A stretch of 64,000 nucleotides of DNA from an uncultured Mesonia sp. Lineage in GTDB: Bacteria > Bacteroidota > Bacteroidia > Flavobacteriales > Flavobacteriaceae. The stretch spans positions 62,001-126,000 of the forward strand of contig CANLVH010000009.1 in NCBI GenBank assembly GCA_947494545.1, written 5' to 3'. Below the pieces are notes generated by a model. That model had not been told where the DNA came from. It ran no database searches and saw nothing but the letters and a program-made list of their open reading frames with translations. Of the stretch, positions 26,147-35,802 are shown piece after piece (position 1 is the first letter of the stretch; every line of letters starts with the position of its first letter). The position numbers and the translations under genes were made by a program.

Positions 26147-28684
26147 TCATGCCTTTTTATAAGCCAAAAGGCGTAGCGCATTGGCCACGACCACCAAGGT
26201 AGACCCCTCGTGAAACGCAACGGCAACCCCTATGTTTGCCCAGCTCAAAATGGTGGCCGGTATCAGAAGTGCCACAACCCCAAGGCTAACCCAAAGGTTT
26301 TGCCTGATAATCGCCTTTGCCTTCCTGCTTAAGCCTATGGCAAAGGGCAGGGTTTCCAGTTTATCGGCCATTAAGGCTATATCTGCGGTTTCCAGGGCCA
26401 CATCGCTGCCCGCTGCCCCCATAGCGATACCAACTGTACTATTTGCCATTGCGGGGGCATCGTTCACACCATCACCTACCATTGCGACCTTGCTTTCCTT
26501 TTCTTTCAGTTTTTTGATTGCATCTACTTTTTCCTCCGGCAACAGACTCCCCCAGGCATCGGTCAAGCCAATTTCTTCAGCTACAGCGTCGGCAACTTTT
26601 TGATTATCGCCTGTAAGCATAATCATTCGTTTAATACCGATTTCCTTTAATTGTTTCAGTGTGTCCCTGGCCGCTTCACGTGGGGTGTCCATAAGGGCGA
26701 TGATACCTATATATTCTTTGTTCCTTCTTATAAGCATCGTGGTGTTTCCGCTACTTTCAAGTCCCTTAACTTTTGTGGAAATGTCTTCGGAAGGTTTTGC
26801 ATCATCAAGGTCTTCGTACAGATCCAAATTGCCAATATAGATTTTGTTTTTACCCAGGGAAGCTTTAATTCCTTTCCCTAAAACGGCTTCCAAATCGGAC
26901 GCATCGGGAATTTCTGTAACTTCCAGACGCTCTTTCCCGTCCCTAACGACAGCTTTGGCCAAGGGGTGGTCGCTCAGGTTTTCGACGGCAACGGCTATCT
27001 TTAACAGTTCATTTTCTTCAATATCTCCTAGAGGTACTACTTCGGTAAGTTTGGGCTTTCCTTCTGTTAGCGTCCCCGTTTTATCAAAGGCCAGGGCTGT
27101 CAACTCGCCCAGATCCTCAAGTGGTCGCCCCCCTTTGATAAGTACACCGCCACGTGCTGCCCGTGCTACACCGCTTAATACGGCACTGGGGGTTGAAATG
27201 GCCAATGCGCAAGGACTTGCAGCTACCAATACCGCCATTGCCCGGTAAAAGCTGGCACTAAAGGGTTCATCAATGACCAGAAAAGCAAAGAGTAGGATAC
27301 CAACCAATATCAGTACGGATGGCACAAAATATTTTTCAAACTTATCGGTCAAAAGCTGTGTGGGCGATTTCTGGGTCTGCGCTTCGTTTACCAGTTTGAC
27401 CAGTCGGGACAGGGTAGAATCTTTGGCTTCTTTAATTACCTTAATTTCCAAGGTATTATTACCGTTGATAGTTCCCGCAAATACCCGGTTTTCATCTTTT
27501 ATTTCATCGTCTTCAGAATAGTCCTTGTTTGTGTTTTCCACGGGAAGTTTGTCCACGGGAACACTTTCCCCGGTAATAGGTGCCTGGTTTACACTACTTT
27601 TTCCGTTAACCACAACACCATCGGCAGATATTTTACTGTTGGGTTTTACCACGATAATATCGCCAATGCCCAATTCTGCAATCCCAACTTCTTCGGTCTT
27701 GCCATCTTTTTTAAGTAAAGCTGTTTTTGGCGCGAGCTCTGCAAGTGCAGCAATTGATTTTCTGGCTTTGTTCATTGCGTAATGTTCCAGGGCGTGCCCA
27801 AGGCTAAAAAGGAACAGCAAGAGAGCACCTTCTGCCCATTCGCCCAGAATTGCGGCGCCAATGGCGGCTACCAACATCAGAAAGTCAATTTCAAATCCTC
27901 CTTTTGCAACCGTTTCAATAGCTTCCTTAGCGGTAAAATATCCTCCAAAGAAATATGCGCCTATGTATAAAGACAAGCTTACCCAATCTGGAATTGTTTC
28001 CACAAAAGAAAGCCCGAAACCAATTCCCAAAAGTACACCGCAAATAATCGAAAAAATAAGCTCGGTATTTTTACCGAAGATCCCGCCATGCGTGTGGGAA
28101 TGCTCTTCCCCTGCGGCGTGGCTATCGCCCTCTTTTTGTTCGTGGTTTTCTGCGGAAATTTGTTCCATAGTATCTTTGTTTTTTGAATCCTTCTGTTTTT
28201 TTGGCGATGCTTTAGAGTAGTCATTTTCATTTGAAAAACTCCGTTCAATCTGAAGGTCTTGTTTTTTGATTTGTTTGTTTATTTCTTCAAATTTTGTCTC
28301 TTTCTTATCAAATTCAAGCCGAACCATTCCCGATGCCGAAACAGTAGCCTCCAAAACCCCATTGATTCTCAAAAGGCTTTTCTCAATGGAGCGTGCCTGT
28401 CGGGTATGCCGAATCCCTTTAACCTCTGCGAGCAAATGCCCGTACTTTTCAGTAATTGCGGCACCGGTTCGTTCGGCGAGGAATTGAACGCGGTCGATGG
28501 AAATGATATCGGGGTCGTAATGGAAACAGAGCTGCGGGGTCTCATCTTCCTTTGTCTCGGTAACGTGTACTTTTTCAATACCCTCTTTGGCCTGTAGTTC
28601 TTTGATAAGCCTTTCTACACAAGTATCTTTTTCGTTGGGAACTTGCGGAAGGATGACCGGAATTTTTATTTGTAATTTTTTCAT
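26147..28684 (-). CDS. Heavy-metal P1B-4-type ATPase with N-terminal HMA-like domains
   Basis: 845 aa. Two divergent ferredoxin-like HMA regions lie in the first 150 residues, without a clear CxxC. A Lys/Glu linker and a His-rich stretch (HAAGEEHSHTHGG) follow. The ATPase core has PITGESVPVD, the metal site AASPCALAISTP, AFDKTGTLTEG, SDHPLAKAV and MVGDGVNDAP. The SPC motif with HEGSTLVVVANALRL in the last helices is the P1B-4 pattern (Co, Zn, Cd or Fe export). Its start overlaps the stop of the SpoIIAA-like remnant (ATGA, 28681-28684), so the two were translationally coupled. Confidence 0.93.
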   Translation of the reverse strand: MKKLQIKIPVILPQVPNEKDTCVERLIKELQAKEGIEKVHVTETKEDETPQLCFHYDPDIISIDRVQFLAERTGAAITEKYGHLLAEVKGIRHTRQARSIEKSLLRINGVLEATVSASGMVRLEFDKKETKFEEINKQIKKQDLQIERSFSNENDYSKASPKKQKDSKNKDTMEQISAENHEQKEGDSHAAGEEHSHTHGGIFGKNTELIFSIICGVLLGIGFGLSFVETIPDWVSLSLYIGAYFFGGYFTAKEAIETVAKGGFEIDFLMLVAAIGAAILGEWAEGALLLFLFSLGHALEHYAMNKARKSIAALAELAPKTALLKKDGKTEEVGIAELGIGDIIVVKPNSKISADGVVVNGKSSVNQAPITGESVPVDKLPVENTNKDYSEDDEIKDENRVFAGTINGNNTLEIKVIKEAKDSTLSRLVKLVNEAQTQKSPTQLLTDKFEKYFVPSVLILVGILLFAFLVIDEPFSASFYRAMAVLVAASPCALAISTPSAVLSGVARAARGGVLIKGGRPLEDLGELTALAFDKTGTLTEGKPKLTEVVPLGDIEENELLKIAVAVENLSDHPLAKAVVRDGKERLEVTEIPDASDLEAVLGKGIKASLGKNKIYIGNLDLYEDLDDAKPSEDISTKVKGLESSGNTTMLIRRNKEYIGIIALMDTPREAARDTLKQLKEIGIKRMIMLTGDNQKVADAVAEEIGLTDAWGSLLPEEKVDAIKKLKEKESKVAMVGDGVNDAPAMANSTVGIAMGAAGSDVALETADIALMADKLETLPFAIGLSRKAKAIIRQNLWVSLGVVALLIPATILSWANIGVAVAFHEGSTLVVVANALRLLAYKKA

Positions 28685-29039
28685 TTTTCACTATTTTTTT
28701 CTATCCACTCTTTAGCGGCATCCATATCTTCAGACTTGAAAAATTTTATATGAGCCTCTGAAAAAGAAAGCAATGCTTCGATAAATTGCTCCTGCCATTT
28801 GACGCTACCCACTAAAGCAACACGCTTTAAATGTGTTTCATTCGGGAGGTTTAATTCAATGCCCTTCCAATAAGCACTTACCGTCCAACCTTCAAAATTT
28901 TGCATTTCAATTTACCAAAAAACTTCCCAATATTTATATATTCTGTTATGACGGGTATCAAGTTTTCATAATCCTTGGCATCCAGCTTATGTTCAAGCAC
29001 CATATATACCTTAGCTTCCTTTTTATAAATTGTTACCAT
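28681..29039 (-). pseudogene. SpoIIAA-like (STAS fold) protein, apparently frameshifted
   Basis: The minus strand from the ATG at 29039 encodes MVTIYKKEAKVYMVLEHKLD to YINIGKFFGKLK in one frame. The family-typical continuation MQNFEGWTVSAYWKGIELNL to AAKEWIEKNS lies in another frame starting at 28905. Together they resemble one 110-120-aa SpoIIAA-like protein, in which a strand such as I(L/V)xEM normally joins the two parts. So a small indel near 28905-28920 broke the gene, or the 74-aa C-terminal part is now expressed alone. Sequencing error is possible. It precedes the P1B-4 ATPase with an ATGA overlap. Confidence 0.65.
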
Positions 29040-29084
29040 TTCTTTTTATTTATTTAAAAAAATAGTTTTTCATTAACCTTATGG

Positions 29085-29507
29085 TCAATCCAGATTAGCA
29101 TTGCATTTTTCGCAAACGCCTTTTACCACGAGGTTGATATCTTCCGTGATATAGCCTTGGGGTAAATTGATATGTGGAATTTTGTGGTCCGTTAAACAAA
29201 CCGTCTCATTACAGTTATTGCAATGAAAATGCAAATGAAGATCATTGCCGACCTCGCACTCACAATTCTCTTCACAAAGCGCGTATTTAATAACCCCTGT
29301 TCCATCTTCAATATGATGCACGATTCCTTTTTCCTCAAAGGTTTTTATAGTCCTGAAGAGGGTGCTTCTTTCACTAACCTTAAAATCTTTTTCCAAATCA
29401 CCAAGACTGATGGCCACTTCTAATTCCGCCAAACGTTTATAAGTCATTAAACGCATAGCCGTAGGCCGTATCCCTTTGCTTTCCAGTAGTTGGACTATTT
29501 TTTCCAT
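29085..29507 (-). CDS. Fur-family metal-dependent repressor (second copy)
   Basis: 140 aa, a paralogue of the protein at 22396-22830. DNA-binding part SKGIRPTAMRLMTYKRLAEL with RSTLFRTIKTFEEKGIVHHI, metal core LHLHFHCNNCNETVCL and C-terminal VCEKCNANL. An extra ENCECEV segment adds cysteines before the His cluster. Position at the head of the ATPase genes and directly after the PII gene (13 bases) suggests local metal-responsive control. Zn or Cu sensing cannot be told apart by eye. Confidence 0.9.
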   Translation of the reverse strand: MEKIVQLLESKGIRPTAMRLMTYKRLAELEVAISLGDLEKDFKVSERSTLFRTIKTFEEKGIVHHIEDGTGVIKYALCEENCECEVGNDLHLHFHCNNCNETVCLTDHKIPHINLPQGYITEDINLVVKGVCEKCNANLD

Positions 29508-29520
29508 TTAAATTAAGTTA

Positions 29521-29859
29521 TTATAGGTCGCGCTTTTTTAAAGATTGACCCGTTTTAATCTTAAAAGCATCCTCAACATCAGACAAATAGATGATTCCAT
29601 CACCCGGAGAAGGGGTTTTTCCGTTTTCAAGGATGGTTTCGATAGCGCGCCTGGCTTCTTCGTTTTGGCAAACAAGCTCCATTTTTACCACTGAGCTATC
29701 GGTGATATGAAAATCAAGAGATGGGGAAGCTCCTTTGCCCTTAAATGCCCCTGTTCCTTCTCCTTGGGAGATCGTCATGCTTTTAAATCCGGCATCATTT
29801 AATGCCTCAATTACTTTTTGAACCCTCTTAGGCTTTATAAATGCTTTTATTTCTTTCAT
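29521..29859 (-). CDS. PII-family protein of the metal-associated type (PII-NG-like)
   Basis: 112 aa with the PII fold: MKEIKAFIKPKRVQKVIEAL at the start, a T-loop region (GEGTGAFKGKGASPSLDF) and the B-loop segment TPSPGDGIIYLSDVEDAFKI at the end. The T-loop lacks the usual Tyr51 context of GlnB, so nitrogen signalling by uridylylation is unlikely. A PII subgroup located beside CzcA-type efflux genes has been described (PII-NG). The location here, between a Fur regulator and czcB/czcA, matches it. A role as a metal- or nucleotide-responsive modulator of efflux is inference. Confidence 0.85.
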   Translation of the reverse strand: MKEIKAFIKPKRVQKVIEALNDAGFKSMTISQGEGTGAFKGKGASPSLDFHITDSSVVKMELVCQNEEARRAIETILENGKTPSPGDGIIYLSDVEDAFKIKTGQSLKKRDL

Positions 29860-29948
29860 CGGTTTAATTTTTATTTGGTATTAAGCCCTCTGTATTTTCT
29901 AATTAAGACAAACATCATACAGAAGGTCCATCCATCTTATTTTTTATT

Positions 29949-31208
29949 CTAATGGCTATGAGAAGTTTGGCTCTTTTGCATTTCAGAGATCAAATAATAA
30001 GATCCGTTGTAGGCTATTTGAGTACCTTCCGGCAAGGGTTTCAAGAGCTTTATTTCCACCCAGCCATTTTCAGTCCTCCCGGTCCTTATTTCAACCGGCT
30101 TGAATTCCCATTCGGTTTCGCCGTTTTCCTGATGCTTCTGAGCCGTAAAGATATAAGGTTGGCCGTTTTCTTCGATTACTGCTTCTTCCGGTAGGGCGGG
30201 AACCTTATTTTCTTCAGTTAGAATCCTTCCATTGATGTACATTCCGGGAATCAGATAGTCTTCTTTATTATCAATTTCAGCATGAACATGCACTGCTTTG
30301 GGGTTTTGTTCAAATTGTTTTCCCACCGAGTATATTTCTCCAGTTAAATCACTGCCTGGAACTGACTCTAGGGTAAAAGAAATTTTTTGGCCCTCCTTCA
30401 CCTTGTAAATGTCCTTTTCAAAAACCATTAAATCGGCATGGACATGCTCATTATCTACTACCATAAACATCCCAGTTTGGGGATCTACATACTGTCCCAT
30501 TTGTACCTTTACTTTCTCAATAAAACCAGTAATGGGGCTTACCACAGGGATATATTCATAGAGCTCCCCGTTTCTAACTTGAGAAGCATTTAAGTTTAGT
30601 TGGCGTAATTGTGATTCATACCCACGTACTTCCCCTTTTACAGACTGATAATCTGATTGGGTTTGTTGAAAAGTCTTTCCAGAACCAACTTCCTCTTCGT
30701 ATAGACGTTTTTGTCTCTCAAATTCTTTTTCTAAAAACTGCATTCTACTATAGGCATTGATATAGTCAGATTGCATTTTGGTCAAATTTGGATGGGAAAG
30801 ATAAGCCAGTACCTGGCCTTTGTTTACTTTATCTCCTTCAATAACTTTAATAGAAGTTATATTCCCTCCTAAGATAGCTGTAACGGTAGCTTCGTATTGC
30901 GGGGGCACTTCCAGTTGTCCATTGGCTTTTATCACGCCAGAAAGAGCTTTGGTAGACAAAGTATCCACTTTGATATTTAGGCTATTAAATTTCATTTCTG
31001 ATAGATGTACGGCACGCATCCCACTTTCTTCTTCCCCGTGGCCTTCATCTCCTTCTTCGTTATGTCCTTCTTCGTTATGTCCTTCACTTTCTTCGACATT
31101 TGAAGTTGCAGTATCCCCGGAAGGACCTTCTGCTGTATCAGAATTTTCCTTACATCCGAAGAACAGGGTGAGGGTTAAGGCGAGTGTTAGAATATTTATT
31201 GTTCTCAT
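29949..31208 (-). CDS. RND efflux periplasmic adaptor (CzcB/CusB-like lipoprotein)
   Basis: About 419 aa from the ATG at 31208, chosen because it begins a lipoprotein signal (MRTINILTLALTLTLFFGC). An in-frame start at 31304 would lie inside the upstream czcA gene. A His/Glu-rich segment (HNEEGHNEEGDEGHGEEE) follows the lipid anchor and may bind metal. The rest is a membrane-fusion protein: lipoyl/barrel-sandwich halves (GGNITSIKVIEGDKVNKGQ, PVVSPITGFIEKVKVQMGQ), an alpha-hairpin between them, then beta-barrel and membrane-proximal domains. It connects the inner-membrane CzcA part to the outer-membrane channel. Start is 22 bases after the czcA-czcC stop. Confidence 0.92.
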   Translation of the reverse strand: MRTINILTLALTLTLFFGCKENSDTAEGPSGDTATSNVEESEGHNEEGHNEEGDEGHGEEESGMRAVHLSEMKFNSLNIKVDTLSTKALSGVIKANGQLEVPPQYEATVTAILGGNITSIKVIEGDKVNKGQVLAYLSHPNLTKMQSDYINAYSRMQFLEKEFERQKRLYEEEVGSGKTFQQTQSDYQSVKGEVRGYESQLRQLNLNASQVRNGELYEYIPVVSPITGFIEKVKVQMGQYVDPQTGMFMVVDNEHVHADLMVFEKDIYKVKEGQKISFTLESVPGSDLTGEIYSVGKQFEQNPKAVHVHAEIDNKEDYLIPGMYINGRILTEENKVPALPEEAVIEENGQPYIFTAQKHQENGETEWEFKPVEIRTGRTENGWVEIKLLKPLPEGTQIAYNGSYYLISEMQKSQTSHSH

Positions 31209-31230
31209 ATCGTTTGTCTTAGTTATATTT

Positions 31231-34200
31231 TTAATTTGCATTTTCAAGGTAGTATTCGAGTTGATATCGGCTGTCGAGGTAGTCATTAAAGGCACTCCAC
31301 GCATTTATCTCAATACGAATGGCATCCCTGATATTTTGTAAGAAGGTCACATAATCTATAGCTCCTTCCTTAAAAGCCAACACGCTGCCATCTTGCTGTT
31401 CCTTTGCTAAAGGCAAGGCCTCATTTTTGTAATAGTTCCAGGAATTCCTCCATTTGATGAATTCTTCCCGCATATTTTTATACGCAGTTTCCAATTCAAG
31501 TTGATCCTGATAAAAATTCTGCTCTGCAATCTTTCGGTTTACTTTTGCTTCCTGTGTGCGGCCTAATTCAGGTCCAAAGAATATCGGGATCTGAATCCCT
31601 AACTGATATTGATAAAAACCGGATTGTCCGTTGATTTCCTGCCTGGCGTATTGTCCCTGGAATTTTGGCAAGAACTCAGATTTTCGTTCCCTCGTGACCG
31701 CCTTGGCAACATCTACCCTTTGTTTGGAAACTTCCAATAGGGGATGGTTTTCAAGTGATTCCACCAAGAAATTCAATGGTTCGTCCAATGCTTCGGTTGG
31801 CAAATCGGGTACATCGTACAACGTATCAGACACAAGCCATAAATTTAACCGTTGCAGGGAGGTCAAGTAATCTCGAAAGGCCTGTTCCAACTGGATCTTA
31901 ACTTCATTTGCCTGATTGGACGTGGCCAGGTATTCCAGTTTTGAAGTAGCTTCGGTCTCATATCTAATCTGGGCAGCCCTTTCAATATCTTCAAAAATAG
32001 AGTCCATTTTTTTATAGACCTGAAAGGTCTTTTTTTGGGCATAAACAGCAGCCCAAGCCCTGCTTACTTCCCGTTCAATTTCAATGGTATTTAAATCTAA
32101 GGCATTTTTAGCAAGAGCTATTCTTTCTTTTTGTAATTTTAACCGTGGTACTATTCCAAAAATGTCAATTCCTCCTTGTTGGACGCCAATTTGGGTATAA
32201 ATCCCGTCGGAGCCATTTCCAACCTCTTCCTTTCCTGTAAAGATTTGGGTGTTTCCAAAATCGTAGGCGGTTTTTCGCAATACTTCCTCACTTTCTATTT
32301 CCAGTTGTGCGGCTTGCATTTTGGGATAGTTTTTAATAGCTATTTGTTGAGCTTTTTCCAAGCTAATTGTTTGCAAGCTGTCCTGTAACAATTCGCTGTC
32401 TTCCCGAGTATTGGATTGGGCAGAAGCCGACATCGTACCTCCTAAAACCAATCCTATAACCAGAATAGTGGCTAATGATGGTGAACCTGAAGAGTTTAAC
32501 TTGTTCTGCTCTTTCTTTTCCCGTCTCTTTTCCACAAAAGTATAGAGGACAGGAAGAACAACCAGGGTAAGTAAGGTTGCTGTAAGCATACCTCCAATTA
32601 CTACCGTGGCCAAAGGTCGTTGAACTTCAGCTCCTGCCGATGCTGAAAAAGCCATAGGCAAGAAACCAAAGATATCTGTTGTTGCTGTTAGCATAATAGG
32701 TCTTATTCGTTCTTTGGTTCCTGTAAAAATCCTGTCTTTAATACTGGTTACCCCTTCTTCTTTTAAGGAGTTAAATCTGTTGATGAGTACCAATCCATTC
32801 AATACGGCCACACCAAATAAAACAATAAACCCGACACCGGCAGAAATGCTAAAGGGCATATCCCTTAACCATAGTGCAAATACGCCTCCTATGGCAGCCA
32901 ATGGAATGGCTATATAAATCATTATTGATTGGGAAAAGGATTGTAGTGCAAAGTATAGCAGTACGAAAATTAAAAACAGCGCAATAGGAACTACAATGGT
33001 CAATCGATCTTTAGCGCTTTGGAGATTTTCAAATTCTCCTCCATAAGAAATATAATAACCCGGTGGTAAGTCTAATTCCTCATTCAGCTTTTGCTGAATA
33101 TCTTTAACCACAGATTCTACATCTCTTCCACGTGCATTGACCCCCACGTATGTCCTTCTATAAGTATCATCCCTGGAAATCTGCATCGGTCCTGGCACAT
33201 ATTCAATATTAGCTATTTCTTTGATCGGCACTTGAGTTCCATCAGGAAGGTCTATATACATACCGCGTAGATCATCAATATTCGTTCGATGGTTTTCATC
33301 AAAGCGTACTACTAAATCAAATCGCTTTTCTCCTTCAAAAATCACCCCGGCGGTACCTCCGGCAAACGCCGTGCTTATATAATCATTAACTTTTTGTATG
33401 TCAAGTCCATACTGCGCAATTTTTTTGCGATTAAACTGAACCGTCATTTGAGGTAAACCAGAAGTTCTTTCAGGATTCACATCTCCTGCTCCCGGTACTG
33501 TCTGTATAATATCAGCCATTTTCTGAACTTTATCTGAGAGAATATCGAGATCTTCTCCATAGAGTTTAACAGCAATATCTTCCCTTACACCTTCCAGTAA
33601 TTCGTTAAAACGTAATTCTACTGGTTGTGTAAAAACTAAATTGACCCCTGTAAGTTCCTTATTAAGTTTTTCCTTAATCTGTTCTATAAGCCCTTCCTTG
33701 GTGTCAGCATTAGTCCATTTGCTTTTATCTTTCTCTAAGATTAGATACATATCTGCAATATCCATTGGCATAGGATCAGTAGGGATATCTGCCACTCCTA
33801 TTCGTGCTGTAGCGGTTTTAATTTCAGGAAAGTTTTCTAAAAGTAAATTCTCTATTTTTTTAGAAACCTCGATAGACTCCGTTAAGGAACTCCCTGGCCT
33901 AATTAATGCCTGCATGGCAATATCACCCTCATCTAGTTGTGGAACAAATTCACCCCCCATTCTGGAAAAAAGAAAACCGGCAATAATAAGTAATAATACG
34001 GCTGATCCTAATACTATCAGTTTTAATTTTAAAGCGCTCTTAAGTAAAGGCATATATACTTTTTGAATACCACCAATTATTTTGTCGCTTACTTTTTCCA
34101 ACCAACGCTCAAACTTCCCAAACCAGTTCTTTTTATTTTGAATGGGTTTCATCAAAAGAGCTGACATCATTGGTACGTATGTAAGGCATAAGAAAATGGC

Positions 34201-35664
34201 GCCTATCATAGCAAAACCAAATGTATAGGCCATTGGTTTAAACATTTTACCTTCAACACCGGTGAGAAAAAGAATAGGTGTGAAAACAATAAGTATAATA
34301 ATTTGTCCAAAAAAAGCAGATCCCATCATTGTGCTTCCCGCATCATAGGCAACTTCGTCCATGACTCCCTGCTTAAATTTTATTTTACCAGATCTAATCC
34401 GTTTTTGGATTTCATAAACAGTACCTTCAATGATAATTACTGCTCCGTCTATAATAATACCGAAGTCAATGGCCCCCAGGCTCATTAAATTTGCCCACAC
34501 ATTAAATTGTTTCATCAATATAAAGGCAAAGAGTAAGGACAAGGGAATGGTAGTAGCTGTAATAAGACCACCTCTTAAACTACCTAATAGTATAACCAGT
34601 GCAAATATTACTATTAATGCACCTTCTAGTAAGTTAGTTTTTACGGTATCGGTAGTCCTAGCTATTAATTCACTTCTGTCAATTATAGGTTCTATTTTTA
34701 GACCTTCAGGTAGAGATCTCTCCACTTCGGCCATTCTATCTTTTACATCTTGAATCACCGCATTGGGATTAGCTCCTTTTAGCATCATGATAATTCCTCC
34801 TACAGCCTCTTCTCCGTCTTGGGTAAAAGCCCCGTAGCGTACTTGATTGCCAAATTGAACATTTTTAGCTACATCCCCAATGGTAATGGGAACTCCATTT
34901 TCCGTGGTAATAGCAATCTCCCTGATATCATCTAAAGAGCGAATCAAACCTTCCCCCCTGATAAAATTTGACATTTTATTCTTTTCTATATAAGCACCTC
35001 CGGTATTGACGTTATTTCGAGCCAAAGCTTCATATACTTCAGATATGCTTATCCCCATACTGTTTAATTTTTCTGGGTTTACTGCAACTTCATATTGTTT
35101 TATGGAACCTCCAAAAGAATTCACTTCTACAACTCCTTCCAGAAGTGTTAACTGCCGTTTGACAATCCAATCTTGTATTGTTCTGAGTTCCATAGGAGAA
35201 TACTCGGTATTATATCCTTCCTCTGGTTTAATGGTGTATTCATAAATTTGTCCTAATCCCGTTGATATAGGTCCCATCGCAGGACTTCCAAATTTATCGG
35301 GGATTGTTTCACTTAGTTCATTAAGCTTTTCTTGAACCAGTTGACGGGGAAGATAGGTGCCCATATCATCCTTAAAAACAATGGTGACAACAGAAAGACC
35401 AAACCGGGAAATAGACCGTATTTCTGTAACCCCGGGTAAGTTACCCATCGAAAGTTCTACAGGATAGGTGACAAACTGCTCAATATCTTCTGTAGCAAGG
35501 TTAGGAGACTGGGTAATAACCTGGACTTGATTATTAGTGATATCTGGTACCGATCCCAGATTTACGGTAGACATAGACCAAATACCTGTGCCAATTAAAG
35601 CCAAGGTAAGCAGGCCAATAATAAATTTATTATTAATGGAAAACGCGATTATCTTATTAATCAT
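31231..35664 (-). CDS. CzcA-type heavy-metal RND pump fused to a CzcC/TolC-type outer-membrane channel
   Basis: 1477 aa. Residues 1 to about 1040 form a heavy-metal RND permease: SVPDITNNQVQVITQSP, the proton-relay helix DFGIIIDGAVIIIEG and twelve helices ending RPLATVVIGGMLTATLLTLV. A short hydrophobic linker (LATILVIGLVLGGTMSASAQ) looks like the signal peptide of a former separate gene. From about 1085 on comes an outer-membrane efflux protein (TISLEKAQQIAIKNYPKMQA, coiled coils, VTFLQNIRDAIRIEINAW). The DFGxxxDGAV pattern is of the CzcA group (Zn/Co/Cd) and not the Cu/Ag group. Such fusions recur in Bacteroidota. How the channel part crosses to the outer membrane is unclear; processing at the linker is likely. 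Confidence 0.93.
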   Translation of the reverse strand: MINKIIAFSINNKFIIGLLTLALIGTGIWSMSTVNLGSVPDITNNQVQVITQSPNLATEDIEQFVTYPVELSMGNLPGVTEIRSISRFGLSVVTIVFKDDMGTYLPRQLVQEKLNELSETIPDKFGSPAMGPISTGLGQIYEYTIKPEEGYNTEYSPMELRTIQDWIVKRQLTLLEGVVEVNSFGGSIKQYEVAVNPEKLNSMGISISEVYEALARNNVNTGGAYIEKNKMSNFIRGEGLIRSLDDIREIAITTENGVPITIGDVAKNVQFGNQVRYGAFTQDGEEAVGGIIMMLKGANPNAVIQDVKDRMAEVERSLPEGLKIEPIIDRSELIARTTDTVKTNLLEGALIVIFALVILLGSLRGGLITATTIPLSLLFAFILMKQFNVWANLMSLGAIDFGIIIDGAVIIIEGTVYEIQKRIRSGKIKFKQGVMDEVAYDAGSTMMGSAFFGQIIILIVFTPILFLTGVEGKMFKPMAYTFGFAMIGAIFLCLTYVPMMSALLMKPIQNKKNWFGKFERWLEKVSDKIIGGIQKVYMPLLKSALKLKLIVLGSAVLLLIIAGFLFSRMGGEFVPQLDEGDIAMQALIRPGSSLTESIEVSKKIENLLLENFPEIKTATARIGVADIPTDPMPMDIADMYLILEKDKSKWTNADTKEGLIEQIKEKLNKELTGVNLVFTQPVELRFNELLEGVREDIAVKLYGEDLDILSDKVQKMADIIQTVPGAGDVNPERTSGLPQMTVQFNRKKIAQYGLDIQKVNDYISTAFAGGTAGVIFEGEKRFDLVVRFDENHRTNIDDLRGMYIDLPDGTQVPIKEIANIEYVPGPMQISRDDTYRRTYVGVNARGRDVESVVKDIQQKLNEELDLPPGYYISYGGEFENLQSAKDRLTIVVPIALFLIFVLLYFALQSFSQSIMIYIAIPLAAIGGVFALWLRDMPFSISAGVGFIVLFGVAVLNGLVLINRFNSLKEEGVTSIKDRIFTGTKERIRPIMLTATTDIFGFLPMAFSASAGAEVQRPLATVVIGGMLTATLLTLVVLPVLYTFVEKRREKKEQNKLNSSGSPSLATILVIGLVLGGTMSASAQSNTREDSELLQDSLQTISLEKAQQIAIKNYPKMQAAQLEIESEEVLRKTAYDFGNTQIFTGKEEVGNGSDGIYTQIGVQQGGIDIFGIVPRLKLQKERIALAKNALDLNTIEIEREVSRAWAAVYAQKKTFQVYKKMDSIFEDIERAAQIRYETEATSKLEYLATSNQANEVKIQLEQAFRDYLTSLQRLNLWLVSDTLYDVPDLPTEALDEPLNFLVESLENHPLLEVSKQRVDVAKAVTRERKSEFLPKFQGQYARQEINGQSGFYQYQLGIQIPIFFGPELGRTQEAKVNRKIAEQNFYQDQLELETAYKNMREEFIKWRNSWNYYKNEALPLAKEQQDGSVLAFKEGAIDYVTFLQNIRDAIRIEINAWSAFNDYLDSRYQLEYYLENAN

Positions 35665-35770
35665 ATAAATAAAAATTTAATTCAGTTAAAATTCTTGATA
35701 ATAATTTTGTGCCTAACAAAATCTATCAATAGGACCAAGGATCTAGTATGAGAACCAGGATTTGGTCAAA

Positions 35771-35790
35771 AAAGGATATAATTATCCTTT
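35771..35790 (-). terminator. Terminator after the small Cys-rich gene
   Basis: AAAGGATA (35771-35778), loop TAAT and TATCCTTT (35783-35790) form a perfect 8-bp stem. On the minus strand it is followed by a T-run. It lies 13 bases beyond the stop of the gene at 35803-36114. It separates that gene from the czcA promoter region. Confidence 0.7.
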
Positions 35791-35802
35791 AAAAAAACTG
35801 AA

